NCBI RefSeq assembly: GCF_000003855.2
Contig: NW_003101679.1
Coordinates: 2,269,379-2,333,378 of the forward strand
Length of the DNA: 64,000 nucleotides
Source: Blastomyces gilchristii SLH14081
Lineage: Eukaryota; Ascomycota; Eurotiomycetes; Onygenales; Ajellomycetaceae
Reading direction: 5' to 3'
The notes under the pieces were generated by a model. That model did no database searches and was not told the origin of the DNA. It saw nothing but the letters and a program-made list of their open reading frames with translations. The translations under genes and the position numbers were made by a program. Of this stretch, positions 22,111 to 33,739 are shown in pieces. Position 1 is the stretch's first letter; every line of letters begins with the position of its first letter.

Positions 22111-22504
22111 TATTATTATTATAATTATTATTATTATTATTATTATAATTCTTTCATTATACTTATATACAAGTGAAGCGTATGATGAGTTCTTGCATGA
22201 TATTAAATACAGATCAAGTATTGATTATACAGAAGAAAATACAGATGTTAAAATTATATTAAGATAACAAGAATATAGAATAATATAAAGAAGTGACAAT
22301 TAAATACATATAATAATAATTTCTCAGCTTAGAAACATAGAGTAATTTATTGAAGTAATTTATACACATCTGTATTTATTAGAAATCTGAGATGCTTGAG
22401 TTTCAGATCTAATGTATCTTCTGCAGGTTTTAAACTCACATGCCTTGATTTCCCATGTCAAGATGCTACTAAGTGACTGTATTAATCATTCAGTCACTGA
22501 GATA
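22111..22504 (-). mobile_element. tRNA-derived SINE B (394 bp, mutated)
   Basis: Second SINE in the same place and orientation, with a longer TTA/TAA microsatellite tail (22111-22150). Its flanks are GCAGTCTTATAC (22099-22110) and GTAGTCTTATAC (22505-22516). Three copies of the 12-bp target therefore separate two SINEs: the second used the duplication left by the first. Confidence 0.8.
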
Positions 22505-22975
22505 GTAGTCTTATACTGTCTCAGTGAGACTTACTGTCTACTCTTATTATATTTTTCAAATGAGATTATAATTTTTACTTCTCAATTTAAATTTATTTTA
22601 TTGCTTTAAATAACTTTAAATATTATTTAAGTATTATTAAAAATCATTACTTTTTAAAAAATTAGAAATAGTCTAAAAAAAATCTTAAAATATTTAAAAA
22701 TAGTCACTTTATATTAAAAATAAGACTAAATGAACTTAAATGAGATTACTTTCTTATTTTTTCTAAGTTATAATTTTATTTTGAGATCTGATAAATGATC
22801 ACTTTGTATCTTTTTTTAATAATTAGTCTCAGCAGAATTTACACTAAGAAATGTATAAGATCAGATTAAATGAAATTAAATATGAAATTTATAATTTCAG
22901 TAGTCAGTCTAGATATACTTTCAATATTTTAAGTTTAATATTATAGATTATAATAATATTAACAAGCATTAAATG

Positions 22976-23990
22976 CTTGCTTACACTCACTTTTCTAATT
23001 ATACAGCCCTCTCTATCACTTTCATTCTTTTCTCTGATCACTTTCTACTCCTTCTTTATCACCTCTTTCATTCCTTACTCTCTATCTTCTCTACAATCAT
23101 CACCATCTCTACCACCTCTATCACCCTCTCTCTCTATCACTCTCTTCCACTCTGTATCACCTCATATCATCTCTACCACCCCTTCTACCCCTTTCACCTC
23201 TTACTCTTCACCCCCTCTATCATCACCACCGCCTCTACCGCCCTGCAGCCCCTCTATCACTTCCACCCTCCTCCCGGACCACTCTCTACCCCCCTCTTAT
23301 CACCCCTTATCATCTCTTTCACCTCTTTCACTCTCTTCACCCTCTATCTCCTCTATCATCATCACTGTCTCTACTGTCTCTACTCTCTTCTTCTATCACT
23401 CTCTTTCACTCTGTATTACCCTGCATCATCTCTACCACTTCTTCTAGCTCTTTCACCTCTTATCCTCTGCCCTCTCTATCATCACCATCACCTCTACCAG
23501 TCTGCAGCCCTTCTACCACTTTCACTCTTCTCTCAGATCACTTCTTATCATCTCTTATCACTTCTTTCATCTCTTTCACTCTCTACTCTCTCTATCACCA
23601 TCACTGCGTCTAGCATCTCATAGCCCTCTCTATCACTTTCACTCTTTATCTTTAAACTCTTATCACTTCTTTCACCTCTACTCTCTCTATCATCATCATC
23701 ATCTCTACTGTCTCACAGCTCTCTCTATCACTTTCATCTCTCTATCTCTATTCTTCTCTTATCATCTCTACTCTCTCTATCATCATCACTGTCTCTATCA
23801 CTCTGCAATTTCTCTCTATCATTATTATCATCTCTATCATCTCATAACTCTCTTTATCACTTTCATTCTCTATTTCTATTCACTGTTATCACTCTTTTCA
23901 CTTCTTTCACTCTCTATTCTCTTATTACTATTATTATTATTATCTTTACTTCTTCTACTACTCTCTTTCACTCTGTATCATCTCTATCAC
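22976..23990 (+). repeat. Pyrimidine-rich satellite, left arm
   Basis: About eight units of roughly 95-130 bp, each containing a variant of CAGCCCTCTCTATCACTTTC followed by repeats of TCTATCA and TCTACCA. The middle (about 23210-23300) keeps many C runs and is GC-richer. Long apparent ORFs (for example 22973-23623) come from the lack of purines, not from coding. The reverse complement of this unit forms the right arm. Confidence 0.75.
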
Positions 23991-24117
23991 GATTATCAGA
24001 TTAATCAGAGCTGTACAGACTACAGAGTCAGCTATTCAATCTTATTCATGAATTCAAAGAGATATATATAACATCACATGAGATTTTATTACAGAGTATT
24101 TAGCAGTATATACTATA

Positions 24118-24267
24118 AATACAGAGATTAAAATATAATAGAGATAGTAAGAGAGAAGTAAAGATAGTAAAAGTAATAGAAGAGACTGTAGAGTAGTAGA
24201 GATAATAATAATAATAGAGAGACTAGAGAGTGAAAAAGATGATAGAGAGAGATAATAAAGATGATAG
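24118..24267 (-). repeat. Purine-rich satellite, first part of right arm
   Basis: GATAGTA/GATGATAG-type repeats that are the reverse complement of the left arm. They are cut by gypsy A copy III, inserted with TSD AAGT (24268-24271), and continue at 32565. Confidence 0.65.
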
Positions 24268-24271
24268 AAGT

Positions 24272-24438
24272 TATAATTCAAAGATTGCTTAAGTCAGTGT
24301 ACAATTACAGATATATACTGACTTCTTATATACTATACACTAAATTAATTGATGACTGCTATGACCTCTTTACATTTGTAAGCAAGTTCAGATACAGCTG
24401 TGTTATTATTCAGTAGTTATACATTCTTCTGAATCACA
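24272..24438 (-). repeat. 3' LTR of gypsy A copy III (167 bp)
   Basis: It starts TATAATTC (a mutated TGTGATTC) and ends GAATCACA. On the minus strand it is preceded by a purine tract, GAGAGAGAA (24439-24447), the expected polypurine primer site. This fixes the element's orientation. Confidence 0.85.
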
Positions 24439-24559
24439 TTCTCTCTCATCAGATTCAGTCATACTCACATGATTATAATATACACTCTAGTCTCATGCAG
24501 ATTAGTGTGTCACTAGTATTCACAATTATGTAATCTATTCCTGATTCAGCTAGCATTCT

Positions 24560-26418
24560 ATATATACTCTTATAAAGAAACTTTCACTATATTATATTAC
24601 TTATTCACTAACTTTTCTTATTCTTCAATTATCTTCTTTATCATTATCATTATTAAATGCTATCATTTCATTCAAGATTTCTACTTCTTCTTCTGTTTAA
24701 CATTTTCTATCTGTCATTTATCTATCATATTATATACATTTCTGATGATGACTTTCTATTTCTACAACAAGTGTTCTCATAGTACTCATATCGGACAGTT
24801 TGTTAACAGTAAGTATAATATATTGTGAAACATGATCAGAACTTGTTTATCTTCTAACAATTGTCAGAATATACTATCATGAATAATATATCTTCTTCAT
24901 CTTCTTATACATCTCTGATTCTCTTTTCTTCAGTAGTATCTGATCATGTTTTTCTGATCATTTTATATGACTGCAGATGCTGATGTTTTATTTTAATTTG
25001 TATAGAATTTTCATATATTGACAGATCTGCATTTATCAATGATTGTGATTTCAATGTTGAATTATTGATCAAGAACTTAGAGAATATAATAATGAAGAAA
25101 TTGTCTATATTATTTATGACTGAGTCTTTCATATTCTCTTCTATCTTCTCTGTTTCTTTCTCTGCTGCTTTCTCTTAATCTTCTACACCTGCTTCTGTAT
25201 CTGATTCTCCCGCTCCTGCTACTTCTATGCCTGTGACCTCTACTTCTGCTACTCCTGTCTTCTCTGATTCTGCTGTCTCTGCTTTTATTATCAGCTCTCC
25301 TCATTTCAAGAAGATATTGTGTAGACTTAATGAATCATGTTTCTCAGTATATATACTCTCATTCTTCTTACTGACTTCTAGAACAATTTATTATATAAAG
25401 ACTGTGTACAACATGACTATCTAGAGCTCAGTCACAGACACTGATTATTATGATCATTTTAAATATTTATAGTGAGACAATTATTCATTTATATCAGAGA
25501 ATCATTCTCTCTCTTAACAGTATTGAAATTATAAGTCTTTTTCTTTTTCATCTTTTCTTTCTGATGCTGATTTTTCTGTTCTTAAAGAAAATTGTTATGA
25601 GTTTTATTATATATAAAGTCATGATATTCACAAACATTAAGAAACTTTTTATAATTATTAAATTCAATATTATAGATATATCTACTTTAATAAATATCTT
25701 TGAAATGATTGATCTGTATCAGTCTATTCTCTGATATTTATCATCTGACTTCATAATACAGGTGAAGAATATTCATGTTTTCAGAAACAGAAATACAGAT
25801 GTTGTACTCTTTTACATCTGTGAGTGTGAGACTTATATATCTTCTCTGAGATATTATCATGAGAATGAGCTGTTTATATACTATGTTCTGCTTTCTATAT
25901 TTCTCTGTATCTCTCTCTCTCTTTCTGAGAAGTCTCATGTATGTTGTAATTATACATACAATTCTAAGATCAGTGAGTGTTCATTCAGTAATTATTATCT
26001 CTGCTTTTATAGTTTTATACACTAATAATAGTTCTTAGTTACTTCAGTGTCAGAGATCATTTTAATTGAAGATGATAACACTGCTGAGACTATTCTCTCT
26101 CACTCTCAAGCTTCTCTTATTACTTTCTCTTCCTTCTCTGTGAGAAAGATTGTGTGTACACTGAGTTATAAGTATTCAGCCCTGAGTAACTTCTGCTGTT
26201 ATTTATTCAGTTCTGCATCTTCTTCTTCTTTTATTTCTTTCATCTCTATTCTCTCTGTCCTGACTTCTGATTCTGTGAATCTTATACTCTTCTTCAATTT
26301 TTATACATGTATGCATACACATTTCTATATTAGCATTTCAGTTAATCTTGTGATAAATGACATTAATGATATATACAGAGTGATAGAGAAATCAGAGATA
26401 TATGTGATATTATTATAA
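24560..26418 (+). pseudogene. Antisense intron-containing gene of gypsy A, copy III
   Basis: A plus-strand gene between the 3' LTR and the pol end. Intron 24809-24867 has donor GTAAGT, branch CTAAC and acceptor CAG. Intron 25973-26038 has donor GTGAGT, branch CTAATA and acceptor TTAG; it is phase 1 and joins the Cys-rich exon (25762 onward) in frame to the last exon (ISEIILIEDDN-type sequence), which ends at 26418. Cys-rich segment: CECETYISSLRYYHEN ... SEKSHVCC. Several stops match RIP changes. I do not recognise the protein family. The same structure is better preserved in copy IV. Confidence 0.65.
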
Positions 26419-27829
26419 GAGCAGCTTACAGCTCTCAAATCTCTTACAGATCTTGAGTTTTGAGATTTCCTTTATTTTTGACATTTTTCAGGTGATGTGG
26501 TGTTGAAAATAGATTAATGTATGATATATAAAAATGAATAAAATATATATAATAACATTTGTCTTTTACAGCTGACTCTTACAGTTAGTGATCAATTCAT
26601 TATCTCTTTTCTTTTCTTACACTTTTTCTTTGTCTGCTAGTCACTACTCTTACACAATCTCTATATAATACAGTATTCAGTGACTAGGTTCAGCAGCTTT
26701 CATCTTTTATAATTCTGTCTTATATATTATACTATCTCTCTTCACCTGCTCAGATCACTACAGTGAATGACTTATTGAAACTAATCTCACTCAATCTCTG
26801 AGTGTTCTCAGAGATCAAGATAACTTGATCTCACATGTTATAAATGTTTCAGATGATTCATTCTCTATTATCTCTGCACTTGAACTGATGTAAACAGTTG
26901 AATTCAACTCTGAATTTCTTTTTCTTCTGTATTATGACTTATATGTAAGTCTGCTACTTTGAGACTGCTCTTTACTGCATTGTACTCACTGTCTGTAGTG
27001 TGTTATCATATAACTGACTACAGTCTCATCACTTATTAAAGTATAATGTTTATCTGATTTCTTCATTTCTTTTCATTCTTTTCTTATAATCATGAAAAGA
27101 TCAGAATAAGTGAGATTATCTGATTTATAAGTATCTATAATCTCTCTTACTTCATAAGACTTTTCAATTATAAGTCTCTTCTTTTTCAACACTGATAATA
27201 GTGCTGTGAATAATTATAATTTACTCAGGTCTTACATCTTTGCTTCTATAAGTTATAAATCATTTATTAAGTTATATAAGATCTGTTCCTCTGGCTCTTT
27301 CAATGCATATGTTCTCAGAGAATGTGATTTGAGTATTTTATATGACTTAAATCATCTAGATTGAAACTTCTCAGAACTCTCATTATATATACAAACTCAT
27401 ATTCTCATCTTGAGACTCAATTTCTTAACTAGTGAGTCTTGTATTTTTTTCAATTGAATTGCTCAGTTCAGGAGTAACTTATTAGCTTTTGTGTATGTGT
27501 GGCTGATCTCTTTCAATCTCAATTTCATGTCTGCAACTGTTGCATCTGCAACTGCTGTTCCTGCTACATTCATGACTGTTGCATTTGTGACTGTTGTATC
27601 TGCAACTGCTGTTCTCTTTCTCACCTTTTCTGAAGCATTCTCCAGGATGCGCAGATGCAATTCATACAACAGATAGAATGATAAATGCTTAAAGACTGCA
27701 TGCTGTTGAATCCGCGTAGTCAATAGCACCTGTCTGAGATATTCATCTCATAGTCTTGTAGACTTGCTCACTAGATATTTCATCAGCATATTATTCAAGA
27801 TTTCATTCAAGTATTTCATTGTTTCATTC

Positions 27830-28509
27830 ATCTATGAATAATATGATGTTGTTCTACAATATCTTGTCTGTGACTGGCTTATGAAATGTCTCACTGCTTC
27901 TTCTACAAGGTTCACACTGTTATCAGTTAGAATCTCATGCAGTATTCCATAGTTAACATAGATTTTATCATATAGAAACTTCATCATTATCTTCTCTATC
28001 ATCTCTGAAACTGCTTTCACAACTGACCAGTCAGTAGTGTAATCAATAGCAGTGATTATTCATTGATTTTCATTTGATGTTCATGACAATATGTCTATGA
28101 GATTCACTCTTCATTGTTTAAATGATTGTATTATACACTTCATCTGATGTTATACTTTCTCACATTCTGACTCTTTCTTAGATTATTTTGCAACCTGGTA
28201 ATTCAGGCACTCATGAGTGTACATCTGAATGTTCTCAGCCATGCTTGGCTAGTATACTCTTGATTCAAGTACACTCATGAGTTCAGGACTTTCTAAGTGA
28301 CTGAATTCCTTATGCATGTGAGTTATCAAGTCACATCTAAATGAATGTTCTAGATAGAGAGCTTCTGCATATTCTAGATCACAGTAAAGCATAATATCAT
28401 TTTTCAATTTTCTCAACTTGAAGTTCAGAAGCATGTCTTCTACTACATTCATAAAATACTTATTATTTAATATCTTACTATTCTTTAAGTGAGAGATCAT
28501 TGTATTCAC
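27830..28509 (-). pseudogene. Integrase remnant, gypsy A copy III
   Basis: The open segment 28509-28249 covers the integrase N-terminal region, with HMHKEFSHLESPELMSVLESRVYW (the H...H half of the zinc domain). The Cys pair follows beyond a stop. The segment 28020-27832 contains EILTDNSVNLVEEAVRHF, the region around the second catalytic Asp of the core. Further left is a repeat-rich tail (27530-27615). Confidence 0.8.
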
Positions 28510-29099
28510 TTATTCTGATTTCTTACACTCTCTCAGTGTGTTTAATACAAACTTTTCTTATATCTGATTCACAGAACTCTCACTCATGAAATCAGGTCTG
28601 TGACTGATTACATCAGATATCACAGTGTTCAATTTCTTTCAGTATTTGATATAAAGATTGTATACTTAAAACTCTGAGATTCAATGTACTAAGTGTTTAA
28701 AAGATTTTATCATTAATTGTAGATAGACAAGGCTTTTATGATCTGTGATCACTGTTGTCATATATCTGTTATCAATATATCTATTTCACAATATCAGTAT
28801 ATACTTAATCACTAGTAATTTCTTTTTATATACTGAGTAATTGAGCTTGATATCTGATAGTTTTCTATCATCATACATTATCAGATGCAGCTTGCTGTTC
28901 TTACTCATCTGTAGAAGAGTGTCTCTGATAGCTCATTCAGATGCATCTGTCTTAATGTAGAAAGGTTTATTATAATCTGATTGAATAAGCACTGAGAATA
29001 TTATTACATATTTTCTCAGTGTGAGAAAAGCCTCTTCACACACAGTATTTCAGATGATTGAATGAAACTTCTTCTTTCACAGATTTATATCTATTTCTC

Positions 29100-29790
29100 T
29101 TAAGAGATCTGAGAGTGATGTAGATATTCATGTGAAATTCTTGATAAATCTGTGATAATATGAGATTAACTCAAGAAACTATTATATATAATATACATTT
29201 CTCAGCTGCAGTCAATTCACTATGACATTCAATTTCTCTCAGATAAGATGTATACAGTCATCACTCACTATATATTCTACAAACTTTAACTCTTTCATTT
29301 CAAACACACATTTTGTTAATTTGATATAGAGCTTATACTCTGTCAGAGTTATAAGCACTTTATCAAGATACTTCAGATATTTATTGTATAAATTTGAAAA
29401 GACTAGAATGTTATCAAGATATATAAGGCATGAGATTCTATTCTATTTATAAAAAATTATATTCATCATTGTTTGAAAGATAACAGATACATTTATTAAA
29501 CTGAATAGTATTATCAGAAATTTGAACTTTCTTCATTGTGTATTAAACACAGTTCACAAGACTGACAGTTCATCTATACAGATCTATCAGTATTCTGAGA
29601 GAAGATTAATCTTCAATAGATATCAGACATTTTCAACTGTATTCAACTGTTGTTGAATTCATGACAGTGAATATTCATTCTTTATTATAAGCTTATTGAG
29701 TGCTTAATAATTGATACACATTCATCACTCTTCATCTGTCTTTTTCACAAATAGAACTGAAAAGCCTCATGTACTTGATAAGAGTTATAT
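29100..29790 (-). pseudogene. Reverse transcriptase remnant, gypsy A copy III
   Basis: The RT motifs correspond to those in copies II and IV. The catalytic box reads YLDN (29410-29421), one step decayed from YLDD. It is followed by ILVFSNLYNK and the KCVFEMKEL region. It carries no SINE, so the site where SINE C entered copy II is seen empty here near 29656. Confidence 0.8.
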
Positions 29791-30734
29791 GAGATCATGT
29801 TCTAAAAGGTCTGTGATCTGATACTTCTGTTCTTTAAGATGTGTTTGTGACAGAGAGTATACATTCTGATTGACTGGTTTTGCATTCTCTGTGTCAATCT
29901 CATGTATAAATCCTTGTTCTGATAGCAATTCTGATAAAAGATCTGTTCAGAAGATCTTTCTATACTTCTTCAGAAGCTTCTTCATACACTTGTTCTTCTA
30001 TATATTCTTTATCTTGATTTTCTTCACTTTCAGATCTCATATGACATACAGAATGCTTTCAGATAAGGTCTTGTAAATTATTCTCTTTACTTATTGATAT
30101 ATAAGCAGATTTAACTCCTCTATATCAGAGATGTGAAATGTTCTTCTCATATTAGTTAATAGAATTGTATGAACTTTTTTCTTTCTATCAGTTAATTATA
30201 TATGACATGTACATTATTGAATCTGTGAATTGAACCTTTGAAATCAATTGAGTCTGAGAATAAGATTGTATTTCACATTCTACAGCTCTCATACTCAGAT
30301 GTAGTAAGATCATTCTCTGAAGTACAAGGAAACTCTTACTCTTGCAGGTGATATTAAATATCAGTTATCAGATAATCTTATATATCAGAGACTCTTCACT
30401 CAGTGAATCTCTTTCAGTCTTCAGATTATATAATTGTTAATATATTGTATAGAAGCTTCTATATCTGCTAACACTTTTACAGTCATCTCTTGATTCTTAC
30501 TCAAGTGCTTCTTATATATTAACATTTCAGATCTCAAGGCATTGAGATGAGTGTCTGCTTCATCCTTGCTTACATCTCAGTCAGAAGCCTGCTTTCTCTT
30601 GATATTTACAGAATTCAGAGAGTCTTCTAACATGAGCATCTCTTTCACTTTGAAGACTTTTTATAGAATATCAGTGAGTGTCTCTGAGCTCACTGATTCT
30701 GCTAGTTTTTTAACTCTCTTGCTTCTCTTAATAG

Positions 30735-30785
30735 TGCATACTATATGCAATCTTTTGCATCATGATTTTAATATCTACAGTTAAA
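30735..30785 (-). other. Gag CCHC zinc knuckle, gypsy A copy III
   Basis: The minus-strand reading shows CFNCRY*NHDAKDC, a C-x2-C-x4-H-x4-C knuckle with one stop. The His is kept here, while copies II and IV have Tyr. It marks the C-terminal part of gag. Confidence 0.7.
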
Positions 30786-32393
30786 GCAAGCTCAATACTC
30801 ATAATATTAAGATTTTCACTCAGAGGATTTCTTTTTCAGAGAATTCAGCACTTTAGTGATAGTATTCAAATCTAGATTCATTATGTCTGAGTGTGTGACT
30901 TGTGTTATAGAAGTCTGATTACTTATTCTCTGTTAAAACATACTTGATTGCAGTATTTTCTGTTATAGTTCACTTACTTATTTCTGTATAATAAGAATAT
31001 TGTATACTTTCTTCACTATGTCTGACTGTGAGATTAAGTATTTTCATTTCACTCTTAACTCAGATATAAGATTATGAATGAAGATCTGTAAATAGAAAGA
31101 TGTTAAAAGCTCTTTATTCAATATAAGATAGTGTAAACTGAAGTGTGTGAAGTATGATGTAAGATCACTTACTTATCTACACTCAGTGAAGTGTTTATAA
31201 TACTTGTCTCATATATTCACTTTCTCAAAGTTGTGCAAGATTCATTTGAAAAACTTATTTCATGTTTATGAGAATGAATATCACTCTGAGTCTGTGAGAT
31301 TCATCTTTTCATCAGTTATTTATAATAACTTCACTTTTTCATGTAGAAATGCAGTAGATCTTAAGACTTGTTAAAATTCTATTAACTGTCTGTCTGTAAG
31401 TTCATATTTGATCTGATAATATAATCATATCTGACTTAGTCAGCTGATTACAGCATCATTTTTTCAGTTGCTATTAAAGCTTAATAACTTCAGCAGATCT
31501 TCTGACTTAATATATTTCATACTCAGATTCTCATTCTATGCAGTGATCTCTGATAATGTGTACACTTCTGAAGAGATTGTCAATGATTATGATGAAATCT
31601 TCAGATTCAGTGTAGTCATATATCTGTGTAAACATTCAATCTCTCACTGCAGATCTAAGACCTGATTTTCTCTACTCTTATTAATGATAATAATTGTGTT
31701 GATGAAGCTCTTCATAGTGAATACTTAATCTGCAGTGAATGTCAATTATTGTTTAACTTCTGTCTCAGCCTGTCACAGTATACATAAGATCTCAATTTCA
31801 TTTAGAATTCTCATACATGTACAGAGCTTTGATTTCACTTTGATAATCTCAGCTGCTTTTCTTACTGCTTTAAGTAAATTCTCTAAGAGATTCTGCATAT
31901 CTTTCAGTTCAGATAGCAGAGAAGAGTGTTGTTCATATTAACTAGAGAAGATATTCATTTCAGTGATTTCTTATTCATTGTACAATGTCTATTATTATAT
32001 TATTATATTGTTATATCACTATATTATTATATCACTATATTATTATATGATTTCTGTTGTCATTATATAACTTCAGTAATGATCACTTCTCTCTTTTTAT
32101 TCTTCTTTTAGATAGAAAGTGAACTTCTTTGAATCTCATTCACTGCTTTCATTCTCTTTCTCATATCTCATCTGTTTGTGTATTATACATGACATTGACC
32201 TGAGCATGAAGTTTTCTCTCAACAAGTGAAGCAGTATTAATCAGATACTCTTTCACTCATCACTCTTTATATGCTATCTTTTGAGATATTCTAAGACCAC
32301 ACTGATATGATAACTACAAATCACTTTGTAGATGAAATTATCACATTCTGAAGAAGCCTGTACTTCTCACCAGTTTTTAAACATGCTATCAGA

Positions 32394-32560
32394 TGTGATT
32401 CAAAGATTGCTTGAGTCAGTGTATGATTACAGACATACACTGGCTTCTTATATACTGTATACTAAATTAATTGATGGCCGCTATGGCCTCTTTACATTTG
32501 TAAGCAAGTTCGGACGCGGCCGCGTTATTATCCAGCAGTCATACATTCTTCCGAACCACA
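32394..32560 (-). repeat. 5' LTR of gypsy A copy III (167 bp)
   Basis: It starts TGTGATTC and ends CGAACCACA. It keeps more CpG than the left LTR (GACGCGGCCGCG near 32512), so RIP has hit the two LTRs unequally. Confidence 0.85.
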
Positions 32561-32564
32561 AAGT

Positions 32565-33172
32565 AAGAGAGATAATAGACATGATAAGAGAGAGATAGAA
32601 TGATAAGATGAGAATAGAGATAGATAGTAAAAGTGATAGAGAGTGATATGAGATGATAGAGACAGTAATAATAATAGAGATGATTGAGGTGATAGAAGTG
32701 ATAAGAGTGAGTGATAAGATAAGAGTAGAGATATGAAGTAAAAGTGATAGAGAGAGCTGTGAGACAGTAGAGACAGTGATGATAATAGAGATAGTAGAGA
32801 TAATAAAGATGATAAGAGTGAGTAATAAGATGAGAGTAGAGATATAAAGTAAAAGTGATAGAGAAGACTATGAGCTGATAGAGACAGTGATAGTAATAGA
32901 GGTAATAGAGATGATAGAAGTGATAGAGACGGTAGAGATAATAGAAGTGATAAGAGTAAGTAATAAGATAAGAGTAGAGATATGAAGTGAAAGTGATAGA
33001 GACAGCTGTGAGATAATAGAGAGAGTGATGATGATAGAGATGATAGAGGTAATAGAGATGCTAGAGGTGATAGAGGTGATAAGAGTGAGTGATAAGATGA
33101 AGGTAGAGGTATGAAGTGAAAGTGATAGAGAGTGCTACGGGGCGTTAGAGGCGGTGGTGATGGTAGAGAGTA
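32565..33172 (-). repeat. Purine-rich satellite, main part of right arm
   Basis: Units of about 110-140 bp, each with AAGTGATAGAGAG (near 32631, 32742, 32852, 32992, 33119), are the reverse complement of the left-arm unit. The outer end (33130-33172) keeps GC-rich bases (CGGGGCGTTAGAGGCGGTGG) that match the GC-rich part of the left arm. Confidence 0.7.
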
Positions 33173-33469
33173 GATAGAGTAGTGCAATTGACAGGCACCA
33201 CTACATATTCATGGATTTTTGATGAGGTGCATGTGAGGTCATGTGAGGCCATGTTACAGCGTTTTTTGCACGGAAAAGTTGGTTTTTCTTTAATATATAG
33301 AGAGAAGATATACTAATTTAATATAATAATTAATACTGAATCTAGAGCAGAGCTCATTCCACTAGTATATAATTATTATATACAGTAGAGCTAAGAGTTT
33401 CTACTACTGTAATCTTTAGAGCAGAGTATATTCTGCTAGAAATCTCAGAACAGAGCTTGTCTCACTAGC
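33173..33469. other. Spacer with short repeats before element VII
   Basis: 33173-33290 is less mutated and has a short repeat, CATGTGAGGTCATGTGAGGC. From 33340 a motif like AGAGCAGAG...CACTAG recurs (about 33344, 33418, 33447, and again at about 62355 beyond element VII). No gene is seen. CTAGC at 33465-33469 is the target duplication of element VII. Confidence 0.5.
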
Positions 33470-33739
33470 TGTGATGAGCTGCGCCTGATCAATCATATAG
33501 ACTATTTTATTACAATTTATAGATTTCTGCTGAAGCTCTGATTCTCAGTTGTCAATCCCTGACTGAAGAACTCACAGAATTTCTATTCTTTCACTTTAAA
33601 GCTTTATCTCATACATATAAATATTCACTCTGATCACTGATTTCTGCACTTTTTCTTTTTCTTCTTCTCTAATATTTTTCACTTTTGTTATATAAGATCT
33701 ATATATTAATACTGATCTGTGCAGTGTAGGCCTCTTATA
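33470..33739 (+). repeat. 5' LTR of element VII (270 bp)
   Basis: It starts TGTGATGAGCTGCGCCTGAT and ends GGCCTCTTATA. It is the reverse-orientation counterpart of the LTRs of V and VI, which fits element VII running in the opposite direction. Confidence 0.82.

Larger units (their letters stand above)
19948..22911 (+). mobile_element. hAT-like MITE copy 3, split by three retroposon insertions
   Basis: The left part (19948-20049) aligns base for base with MITE copy 1 allowing C-to-T and G-to-A changes. The right part (22517-22911) completes it and ends CAGTCTA. The target duplications are AATATACT (19940-19947) and GATATACT (22912-22919), differing by one RIP-type change. In between lie chimera 2, SINE A and SINE B. 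The MITE proper is about 500 bp, as in the other copies. Confidence 0.82.
24272..32560 (-). mobile_element. Ty3/gypsy family A, copy III (complete structure)
   Basis: A complete minus-strand LTR element of 8289 bp. Both LTRs are 167 bp (24272-24438, 32394-32560) and are flanked by the 4-bp duplication AAGT (24268-24271, 32561-32564). Internal order on the minus strand: gag with CCHC knuckle (about 30750), RT, RNase H, integrase with a variable repeat, then a spliced gene on the plus strand (to about 26418), a purine-rich tract and the 3' LTR. Coding frames are broken by RIP-type stops. It sits inside the satellite arm. Confidence 0.88.

Noticed and set aside
21706..22150. CRISPR-like array
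   Set aside because: The spaced repeats here are SINE target duplications and AAT/TTA microsatellites; there are no regular spacers and the context is eukaryotic.
22973..23623. Long plus-strand open frames (216 and 156 codons) rich in Ser, Leu, Pro and Thr
   Set aside because: They lie in a pyrimidine-rich satellite where stop codons cannot easily occur; two frames are open at once and the composition is that of the repeat.
31980..32050. Regulatory element suggested by ATATTATTATATCACT repeats
   Set aside because: It is a short microsatellite in the gag/leader region of gypsy A; copy IV has fewer units at 43130-43165, consistent with slippage.
32528..33187. 219-codon minus-strand open frame
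   Set aside because: It is the complementary strand of the purine-rich arm of the same satellite and runs into the LTR of copy III, so it is a composition artefact.
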